A stretch of DNA of 64,000 bases from Cyclospora cayetanensis (Eukaryota; Apicomplexa; Conoidasida; Eucoccidiorida; Eimeriidae): assembly GCF_002999335.1 (NCBI RefSeq), contig NW_020312773.1, positions 5,001 through 69,000 of the forward strand. Reading direction: 5' to 3'. Numbering within the stretch: the first letter of the stretch is position 1; every line of letters begins with the position of its first letter. The notes under the pieces were generated by a model. That model worked only from the letters and a program-made list of their open reading frames with translations, was not told the DNA's origin and ran no database searches. The translations under genes were made by a program, and so were the position numbers. Below, piece by piece: positions 55,715 to 64,000 of the stretch.

Positions 55715-58384
55715 ATGAATGGCCATCCTGCGGCAGAGGCAGTGCTGCCTCTAGGATGGGGAGTTGCGCTGCTGCTTGGTGCCGAGTTTGTCGCCCTTGT
55801 TGCAGTATGCGTGTTCGTATGCCTGCACAAGGAGACGGAGTCACAGGTAAGAAGCCGCCACCCCACAGCGTCTGGCACCGATACTGCAGCAGCAGTAGTA
55901 GCAGCAGTAGTAGCAGCAGTAGTAGCCAATGAAAATTTGACGCATGCTGCAATCCGCGAGTCTCGACAGTCCCGTGCGCCTTGATCTTCGCCGCGTCGCA
56001 GCGTGTTTCGTGATTGGGGTGCAGGCAGGCAACACGCGGAGGCGCACAAAAATACACATACATATACATGTACATATCCATGTACGTATGTATATACACA
56101 TGTTGTACACACAGTGCCATTAATAGCGGTAGCAGAATGCGCGTGGCTGTGTGCACCAGCGTGTCTGTTTGTTGCAGGGTCGTGTATTATCGCGCCTGCT
56201 GGACGTTGATTACCGTGGGAATAGCAGCCTGTGGCGGCTCGCGTTCTCTTTCTTTTCGTGTTCAGTTGGATCATGGGTGCTCTTCCTGCCGCCTGCTCTG
56301 GGGTGGGATTGTCGCACTTCTGCTGTTGTTTTATTGTATGCTGCTGCCACTGCAGTTGCCCCTCTGCTGGTCGGCCTCGTGGCTCCGCCAGTGCATGCGG
56401 CTCTTAGAGAGCTGAAGCGGGAGCAGCAGCAGCAGCAGCAGCAGCAGGAGAAGCAACGGCAGGATCGGCTATCGGCGACGCTGCAAAAAGAGGAACGGGC
56501 AGTGGACGTGCAGCAGGGGGGGGAGTGCGTGTTTGCAAAGTCGGAGGGGCGTCAAGACTTTGGACTTGTTGAGTTTGTGCTGCTGTACGTCTTGGTGATG
56601 CGCGTGTTGCGAAGGTGTTGAAGCAGCTCTTTGCACGGCAAATATGCGCCGTGGATGTCAGAAGCCGTCTTGTTGGCGGAGAGCTGCTGCTGCGTTTTTT
56701 CCCTTGTTTCTGCTTCAAAGCTTTTGCCGGCTATTTTTACCGAGGCTAGCGGCTTCGGTGTGATGCATGCATGTGCCTTCGTCGTGCACCTGTGACGCGC
56801 AGGAGATTCGGCCGTCTTCACCATGTGAGCCTTTCGGCGGCTGCGCTCTTGTCAATGGTGCTTTCCTCCGCGGGAGAAGCTGCCTTCGTGGCAGCGGCAG
56901 CCAAACTGCTCTGTCCTTCTCTTCCAGCTGCTCTTGTCGCCGGCAGCGTGCAGGTTGTGCCTTTCGTCTATTCCTTTCTCTTCGGATTTAGGGCCTCGCT
57001 CTTCACGGATATGTTTCAGCTGCCGCTGCTGCTTCTGCTGCTGCTGCTGCTGCTGCCCTACACGGTGCGTGCGACCACGGCTGCTGCGGCGGCAGGCACG
57101 CTGCAGCCGCTGCTGCAGCCTTCTGGGGAAGACGGCGTCATTGCAGGCCTTGTCATGCTCCTCTCGTATCCTCCGGCTTACGTAGTGGATCAAGCGGTCT
57201 GGGCAAGAGCTGGCCGTGCCAAGACACCCCTGCAGCTGCGACTGGCGGTGCTTGCTGCTGCTGCTGCTGTAGGGCTTGTGCTGCTTGCCGTGGGTTATAC
57301 TGGGCTTCTTGCGGCAGCGGCTTTTGACCAGCAAGCTGTGCCCTTGAATGGCGCCACTGCAGTCGCTGAAGGGAGGGCTCCACTCTTCTCGTTGTTTCTG
57401 CCAGGCGAGAGCCTCCCGCTATTCGCATGCGTCCTAATAGGGACTACTTGGCTTGCGATGAGCTCCGCAGACGGTGCTCAAAATGCTCTGCCTTGGATCA
57501 TTGCTGCAGACATCCTGGGTAGAGATGTGCGTGCGCAGCACGTGGCAGGGCCCCGCGCCATCGCCCTTCCCCCGCTTGATGCCGACAGCAGCAACAGCAA
57601 CCCTGACTACAAGAATAACGGCAGCAACGAGAGCAGCAGCAGCAGCATTAACGAGAACCGTAACTCCTGCGACCTCAATAAATGCACCAACAAGAGCAAC
57701 ACCTCGAAAAGAGAAACCGGTTATCTGGAAGACCCTAGGGCATTACGCAACTACCGCGTTTTAGGCTTAGTGGGACTGCAGGTGCCTAGCTTGGTATTGG
57801 CTGTCTCTTGGTCCGATAGCTTGGTAATTTTGTTTCTTATATCCAACTTTTTAACGTCTGCAGTGCTCCCCCCTGTCTTGCTGGGGCTGTGGAAGGGCAC
57901 GACTGCAGTGGCCGCTGCAGCGGGCATTGTGTGCGGCGTAGCGACGATCCCCATCTGCGGCCTCATTTACACGGGGACGCCTGCCGCGATGCTTAGCTGG
58001 TTCATTGTTCCTTGGGGAGTCACCAGCGGAGCCACGGCTGTTACGTTCCTAGCCGTGCCAGTAGTCGCTACTTTTACAACGATCTTTTTGTCGCTGGCCT
58101 TCCCATGCCGCACGCAGAAGCGTGTCGAGACGCCACCAGTGGCTGCGGCTGCCCCTGCAGGAGTCGCGGAAGCGAATGCAGGTGCACGCTTGCACGTTGA
58201 AACAAGGGGGATTCTTCAGAGTAAGGGGCCCTTCATGGGGCCCCAGAAGCAGCGCGGGCGCACGCTGCAGCGGTGGATGCATCAGGAGAGGCAGGGGGTA
58301 CAACTGAAGGAGGAAGTGCGGTCTTGCTCTTCGGTAGCGGAGGAAGACGCCACAGGCATCGGCTCGAGCACTCCGGACGTGTGA
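55715..58384 (+). CDS. Sodium:solute symporter (SSS/SLC5) family-like transporter
   Basis: A secondary carrier of the SSS superfamily, closest in pattern to fungal/plant urea-type (DUR3-like) members; the substrate is not deducible. Three phase-consistent exons: 55715-55846, 56178-56614 and 56803-58384 (TGA), for about 716 residues. Exon 1 is the first span (VLPLGWGVALLLGAEFVALV). Exon 2 carries LAFSFFSCSVGSWVLFLPPA, the unwound-helix region, then a charged Gln-rich loop and VEFVLLYVLVMRVLRR. Exon 3 has the SSS landmark FGFRASLFTDMFQ, a run of Leu from CTG repeats within the following helix, LIGTTWLAMSSADGAQNALP (the TM8-type A/S-rich segment near the Na+ site), and four further spans. A low-complexity Asn/Ser loop (about 57585-57715) and a basic tail are insertions relative to the family. 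It is divergent from NEMF. Confidence 0.75.
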
Positions 58385-59765
58385 GTGCAACAGCAGCAGC
58401 AGTGGTGGCGGCTACCGTCTTCGCAGGGGCAGTGCATTGTGCACATTCACCGTCCCAGGCGGCCGTACAGCGGCAACTGCCGCAGGGGCTGCTGCTAGGT
58501 CTGCTTCCAGCAGCAGCAGCATCTGCATCCGAGATGGGTCCACCAGGACGTCTTTGGAGCGATGCTGAGCTGCGCAGAAGGGGCGGCGGCCAGTGCGTCA
58601 TATATATTTAGTGTTGCAGGCTGCAGCAACAATTAGAGCGCCCGTAGTGGCAAAGACGTGTGCGTGCGTCTGTTTTAAAGAAGTGTCTTCAAGTGTGCGC
58701 GAAGCATGCGCATCTCAGTCATGTGCTATGCGTTCCGCAGCACATGCCTGTAGCAGTTCGCTCAAGTTGCGATTTCCCAAGAGGCAGTTATGTGCGGCTG
58801 CCCTGCGACCTTGGGCAGAGTGCTTGGCGGTGTATCGCACTTTTGAAAAAAGACTTTGCCGACGTCGCGCGGCACGTTCACGTGTGGCTGCTGCGGAGGA
58901 GCACCCGAGTAGGAGCCCCTTTAGAGCGGAATTTGCAGCCTCCCGTTTTTTGGAGCTCCTGGTTGTGGCGGCAGCTACTTCGGGAGGCATCGCTAGGCTG
59001 CTGCAAGCTCTGCAAAGTTGCATTCCACTGAGAAACACCTTCTGGCGGCTGTTCACCACCAGAAATTCGAAGGCTTCTTGGCACTCTTATGGCTCATTCG
59101 CGATTCAAAAGTGCTGCGAATCGTGGGGGCCTTCGTGGTCAAGTGACCCTTAAAAACGCACGGGTTTCCTACAGACCAAGGCATCGGATGTGGCCTTCTT
59201 TCCATATACATAGATATATAGATGAAGATATATATGCTCAAGATAATGCATCTGGATTCCACTGACGAAGTGTCTTGCATTGGCGAATGTGTGGTAGAGG
59301 GCACGATGACCTGATCTGCATGGAGCGGTCCGCCGTGGTGACCGCGCGCAGCTACCTGCTACATCGCATGCATTGAATTGATCGTCGCGAACTTCTCTGC
59401 TCATATCTTGATATTTCTGCAGACAGATAAGTATATCCGCGGTAGCAACTCTGCCCCTAGGCGGCGGACTTGCAGCAGCAGCACCATTACCACCACCGGT
59501 GACTTCTTTTACAGAACACATAACCAAGTGTGCTTCGACAGCGACTCGGTAGGAAGAGCTGTCGTAGGCACGAGGAGCCTTTTTTCCAGGCTGTTTGACT
59601 TTGTTCCCGAGGATGACACGGCCCTTGTACATAGAACCCCAGTGCACTGGTTTCTAAGGAATACAGCTGCGGCGCAGCAACAAGCATCGGAGTGCATCTG
59701 AAGAAGCAGCGCTTGCCGTAGGAACGCAGCAGGGGGGGAAGGAGGGCACTGGCAGCAGCGTTACG
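58385..59765. other. Spacer with possible unassigned plus-strand exons
   Basis: Two stretches look exon-like on the plus strand. The first is about 58741-59031, after a pyrimidine-containing acceptor CGTTCCGCAG; it has mixed composition with YVRLPCDLGQSAWRC and KKDFADVARHVHVWLLRR. The second is about 59424-59701, after TATTTCTGCAG, and includes DSVGRAVVGTRSLFSRLFDF before a TGA. They may form a small gene or a 5' part of the NIPA-like gene, but I could not join them in phase. An AT-rich tract lies at 59205-59245. Confidence 0.3.
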
Positions 59766-61371
59766 ATGACCGCCTCCTTGCTTCTGGGGGTAGGCCTCAG
59801 CTGTTGTGGTGCCTGCTGCTCGGCAACAGGGCAGATCCTCCTCAGATTGACGTTCATCCTTCGCAAGGCAGCATCAGACACGGCAGAGGAAGCAGCGGTA
59901 GGCGCAGCGCAAGCGTCAACTGCGCCTCCGTCTCGGAGTGCAGCCTCCGCACTCCCCAGGAGCAACTGCCTGCGCATGCAAGAGGCTGCTGCTTTGCTCA
60001 TGGTGTCTGTTCTGTCGCCCGCCTTTACGGTCTGCGGAGCCGCGCTGCTGCCGGCCAGCGTCTCAGGCTTTGGATCTTTGCAGCTGCTGCTCCTGCTGCT
60101 GCTCTCCAGGTGTATCCTCAGCGAGAACGTGCCGACAATGCAGTGTGCAGGTCCGAAGCTCCCTTCCACCCTCTCTCAACCCTACATTCTGTTTAGACTC
60201 CTCACCCCATGCCGGCGAGGGACCAAGGCGCGAATAATGGGAAAATTTTTCTGCTATGCACGCCGTGTGTGGATGCCATCAGCGGGCTTGCTGGCAGTGC
60301 CTGCACTGACGCTGGAGGCAGCTGGAGCCCCCCCCCAGGATCGCCTCCTTTCTATTGATCAGCTAAAACTGCAGCTGTGCCGGCCTCAGAGTCTGCTGCT
60401 GGTCGTGGTGCTGCTCGCTGTGTTGTTGCTCGCCGCCGTGAAGATTCGCTGTACGGACACCGCGGCAACAGAATATCGCACTGTGGACGAGGACCAGAGC
60501 AGTAGCAGCAGAACTGCCGCCGAGAGCGACTGCAGGGCAGTCGTTACACCCGCAGAAAGTCTTCTCCAGGAAGATGGCTTGTTGCAGCATACACAGACGT
60601 CACAGCAAGAGCGGCTGCAGCCACATCCTGTGTTAGGGGTTCTTGCACTACCCTTTGCTGCAGGCTCCTGCGGGGGAACGAACCGTCAGTTCGACGCATC
60701 TCCCACACAACCGGTAGCCGCTGCTGCAGGGTGCTGCCTCCACATTTCTACCGCTCTAGACCTCTTTGCCTGTGCACGCGAAGAGGTGCTGCTGCCAGTG
60801 GCTTTGCTTGCGTTTGCTGTACGCAGAGCTGCTCATTAAGATCTTACAGATTTGGGTAAGCGGAATGCGGGCGGCTTGCAGCACCCCAACGGACGCTGCG
60901 GTTCATAGCAGCACCAACTTATTGCCCTGTTGGCTACAGCCCGCTGCGTTGGAGGCGCGTTGGGGTTTATGCGTGGTGGTTGTGTTGCTTGCCACGATCG
61001 CTGTTGTTGAACTGCTGTTTCTCATGAAGGCGCTGCAGCTGCTGCCGGCGTCGGCTGCAGCACCCATAGCGCACGCTGCGTCAGCAACGGCGGCCGCTGC
61101 AGGAGGCTGTCTGCTGCTGCAGGATACACCGCGCCAGCCCTTCATGTGGGTGGCCGGCTTGCTGCTGCTGCTGTTTAGCCTGAGCCTCATGGCTGGAGGG
61201 ATCGCCATCTACTCAGCTATCTGTTCGTGTGCAGTAGCCTGCTGCGGAGCCGCTGCTGCACTGATCACGGCCGCAGCGGCTGCAGCTGCCGCGGGTGTTG
61301 TTCTGCCCGGCTGGAATGCTCTAGTGCATCCCCCCTCCTCCACAAACTCTGCTGTTTCTCTTGTGGGGTAA
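59766..61371 (+). CDS. NIPA-like (DMT superfamily) transporter, probable Mg2+ carrier
   Basis: A membrane protein with the NIPA fold pattern. From ATG 59766 (MTASLLLGVGLSCCGACCSA) the first span is followed by RLTFILRKAAS, matching the family's first helix and following basic turn. An Ala-rich insertion comes next, then a span pair AAALLMVSVLSPAFTVCGAA and [19 protein letters not shown], equivalent to the NIPA 'A-P-A-S-L-V-A-P-L' helix. The C-terminal exon (from about 60832 to TAA 61371) has VVELLFLMKALQLLPASAA and PFMWVAGLLLLLFSLSLMAG, equivalent to the last four helices of NIPA proteins. A large hydrophilic loop rich in Ser/Glu/Thr lies between. At least one intron must fall around 60.7-60.83 kb because the two halves are in different frames; the acceptor GTACGCAG at 60831 is good, but the donor is unsettled. 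The family assignment rests on helix pattern only. Confidence 0.55.
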
Positions 61372-62143
61372 ACTAGATGAGGCAGTTTGTTCAGCAGCCA
61401 ACGGAGCAGCAGGCGGAAGCAGCAAAAGCATAGAATGCACCCATGCGACTATGGTGGGCTAAGCTGCTGCCGCCTTGTTACTCTCGTCTGCACTATGGAC
61501 GACACATGTGGCGCGTAGCAGCAGCAGCAGCTCGACTGAGTGTAGTGGCAACAGCGGCAACAATGTACGTGCTTGCGTCTGCTGCCACATCAAAGACACG
61601 TTTTCTGCATAGGCGATAGAGGCCTAATCGTGCTAGCCAAATAAGGTCCAATCCGTCGTTTGTGGGCCACGTATTCTCGTGCAAAATAATACAAAAGTCC
61701 GCGTGCAGCGGCCCTCGCATGCGGCACAGCAAGGCGTTTTTCGGGCAAAGTCTGTGCCTAAGCGCAGCATCCCCGCCTGCTTCCTTTACAGCCGCGTGCC
61801 CTTTCATACTCTATATCGTCCATTCAGGAGCAAACTCTTGACAGCTGTTTCTCTCGCACGTCAGCCCCCTGAGGCCGCACCACCTCGAGAAGAAGCTCTC
61901 CCTCTCTCACAAAAACCCATTATTGCCTTAGAAGCGTCCCCTGAAGGAAGCCCAAGATCACGACTTTGCTCCCATACGCGCTCCCTCTGTTGCTGAGATG
62001 CCTCCCTCTCTCCCTCTCGTAATGTGCTTCGTCTGCGCAGTACTACTGGTCACCGTTCGTGCTTGCGCTTCTTCAGGCACGTCTGTGGCGCTGCACTCGT
62101 GTTGTTGTGCGTGGTGTACTTTCAGTTCTCGCTACGGCCAGCT
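61372..62143. other. Convergent intergenic region
   Basis: This lies between the stops of the NIPA-like gene (+) and the oxidoreductase gene (-). ORFs seen on both strands (for example 61493-61807 -) show no domain. It should contain both 3' UTRs. Confidence 0.45.
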
Positions 62144-64000
62144 CTACAGCTTCTTGGTGGCGGATCTGATGGTTTCAGCACCGTCGTTATCGACGGTGAC
62201 TTCGCACTGCATGCCGCTGTCTCTGAGCCTTTTAATAAGGGGCTCCCCGATGCCAGCAGCAGGAGAGACAGTTCCCGTGAGCCGCGAGCAGGAGGGCAAC
62301 TCTAACGCAAGGGCCAAGGCGCACTCGACCACCATTTTCGCAGTTTCTTTATATCCGGGGTCTCCATGTTTGCTGCCGACTGTCGCTCTGAGGGTAATGC
62401 CCTCCACCCTACCGACTGCCTCTACACTGAAATAGCCACTGTTCATTGTCTGCATAGTAGGCCCCTCCCCGGGGTCCGGTACGAGGCCTAGATATCTCCC
62501 CAAGTAACGCGTGAGCGGGCAGCCTACCGCCAGCAACGCTGCATACGTTGCAAACATGGTGAGGATGGCGGTGAAGAAGTTGAAATAGCAGGCGAGCATC
62601 TCGTAGTACACAAAATCGCGACCGTATGCATAGTCCTGTAGGGCATTGCTCCACCTGCGCACAAGGAGACAGGAGGCAAGCACACCGGACGGGCGCGTAT
62701 TTACAGCACACAATGGATACGCCACTACACCAAATGCTCCACCGAATCACATACACTACATGATAGCAGCAATCGGAGGAAGAAGCCACCGCCCCCACCA
62801 TCGGCACAGGCACCACGGCTGCATTCAGTGTTGCAACGCCTATGGGTACACTAAAGAACGTGCAGAACGCCCGATGAAGCAGAATGAGAGAGAGCAGTAC
62901 ATGAGGTGTCTGGATCCCTTCATGCATTCACAGGCAATAAAAGCTGTCTGTCGTAGACAACACAGGTCCCTTCCCAGAGGAACAAAAGGCCTCTTTTCGC
63001 CAGTTCAACATTCAATCCCTGCAAACACACACCTCACGACGTTTTCGTTCACGCGTGACATCACGAAAAAGGTGGAGTAGCCAAAGTCGGGGTCTCGGTG
63101 TAGCGCGCATCTGCCACCAGAACAGCCACACAAGCATTAAAGCAGCTCTTTTCCAAAGGCATCGGCTGTTCCTGCGCCAGGGGGCCATGCGCAGCTGCGC
63201 TCGCAAGAGGAGATGGCGCCACAGAGCTACGAGCACAAGCACTGTCAGCAGGGCAGGGGACCGTACACTCTTGGCTGCAGAGGAAATCCCTTCGCATTCA
63301 GCGGCGGCGTATCAATTGCATTCAGAGATAAGTAGAACGGATCTCCCATGGACCGATGCCCCATAAGATTCAGGCCGGAGGCCACAGTGGCGCCGGAGAC
63401 GCCTCCCCGCATACTTCTCACCGCCATCTTCACCTAATCCCAGACCGCAAGCGCCAACAGCACACACGAAGACAGATGCCACAGCGGCAAGGCGAACAGC
63501 GGCTCTCCGGCAGGCGACACAGCACGAAGGCTGAAGCAGTGCGTGCTGACACCTAGGGCCAAGTAAAAATACTACGCCAAGTAGAGGCTGCACTACTCCA
63601 CAGCCGGCAAGGTGGTTGCGCGTGCGCAGGTTGAGAGATGAACATAACGTAGCGTGCTTGTGGCGCTCTTTCCGACCTGAGAACAAGGTCGGCGTACGAG
63701 TTCCTTCGCCTTCTTCTGGATCATGAAAACGCACATGTCGCTCGGAACGCTATCAAAGCCGCAGAAAGAGACGAGCTTCACCCCTCGCTCCTTCGCCGCT
63801 TGGCCATGCCGAGAATGCAACAGCGCCACAAAGGGCATCTCTGGAACAAGGCCAAGCGCAAAAAGAAACACAGCAACGCCGCACGTAACAGCAGCATGTG
63901 AAACAGCAATAGCTGCCACAGCTGGCTGCGACACATGCAGAGACAGATATACCCACCACATTACCCAGTATCGATGAGCACGGGCACTGCAGGACTCCAT
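62144..64000 (-). CDS. Saccharopine dehydrogenase-like oxidoreductase (SCCPDH family), 5' end outside window
   Basis: Predicted NAD(P)-fold protein of the SCCPDH family, whose substrate is not established even in animals. The Rossmann N-terminus lies beyond 64000. Exons recognised (minus): a short one ending near 63967 (reading ...SSILG, continued as E by the next), about 63852-63681 with KERGVKLVSFCGFDSVPSDM (the conserved GFDS-x-P-x-D segment), about 63435-63280 with RSMRGGVSGATVASGLN (the family's G-G-x-S-G-x-T-x-A motif), then a less certain middle part, and about 62760-62144 with SNALQDYAYGRDFVYYEML, FNFFTAILTMFATYAALLA (the membrane-associated hydrophobic helix), GDPGYKETAKMVVECALAL and the C-terminal LTGTVSPAAGIGEPLIKRL. 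Codons between VNTR and RWSNALQ look like a short insertion. Middle exon limits at 62.76-63.28 kb are unresolved. Confidence 0.78.

Overview
The window is nuclear DNA of an apicomplexan, most probably a coccidian of the Eimeria type. This rests on three things seen directly: genes broken into many short exons by GT-AG introns; very frequent CAG/GCT trinucleotide tracts that run through exons as poly-Gln, poly-Ala or poly-Ser; and gene content that includes an SF-assemblin, a KCBP-like kinesin-14 and an intron-rich NEMF/Rqc2. Species cannot be fixed without a search. No bacterial-style operon, CRISPR array, rRNA gene, tRNA gene or intact transposon was seen.

Layout. At 0-6 kb a partial minus-strand exon is followed by an NSE2/MMS21-type SUMO ligase (+) that converges on a four-span membrane protein (-). 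At 6-16 kb there is little coding sequence except an SF-assemblin (-, 9.1-11.8 kb) and a Gln-rich open frame that may be its 5' part. At 16-22 kb COQ4 (+) converges on an RS-rich/Pro-Gly-rich probable RNA-processing protein (-). At 22-27 kb the sequence is gene-poor. At 27-36 kb lies a C-terminal-motor kinesin (+), convergent with a small signal-anchored coiled-coil protein (-, 36.7-37.5 kb). At 38-42 kb is the GTPase GPN1 (+), with a 27-bp minisatellite in its first exon. At 43-54 kb is NEMF/Rqc2 (-), cut into more than a dozen exons and full of CAG tracts and intronic satellites. At 55.7-58.4 kb is a sodium:solute-symporter-like carrier (+), at 59.8-61.4 kb a NIPA-like transporter (+), and at 62.1-64 kb the 3' part of a saccharopine-dehydrogenase-like oxidoreductase (-) that runs off the right edge.

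The genes are independent housekeeping functions: SMC5/6 SUMOylation, ubiquinone synthesis, microtubule motor and cytoskeleton, RNA polymerase II assembly, ribosome quality control and transport. They do not form a pathway. Gene models were built by chaining exons whose splice phases agree and whose joined products match known families. Coordinates are firm for COQ4 (except one acceptor), NSE2 (middle junction open), kinesin (5' end open), GPN1, NEMF (one internal intron open) and the symporter. They are approximate elsewhere.

The most notable features are two GC-AG introns supported by conserved protein across the junction (kinesin and NEMF), a 38-nt kinesin microexon, a 29-unit 9-residue repeat in the GPN1 leader exon, a pair of diverged direct repeats about 9.9 kb apart, recurrent TGCATGCA palindromes in introns, and a sharp contrast between CAG-poor (about 14-36 kb) and CAG-rich (about 38-61 kb) segments.
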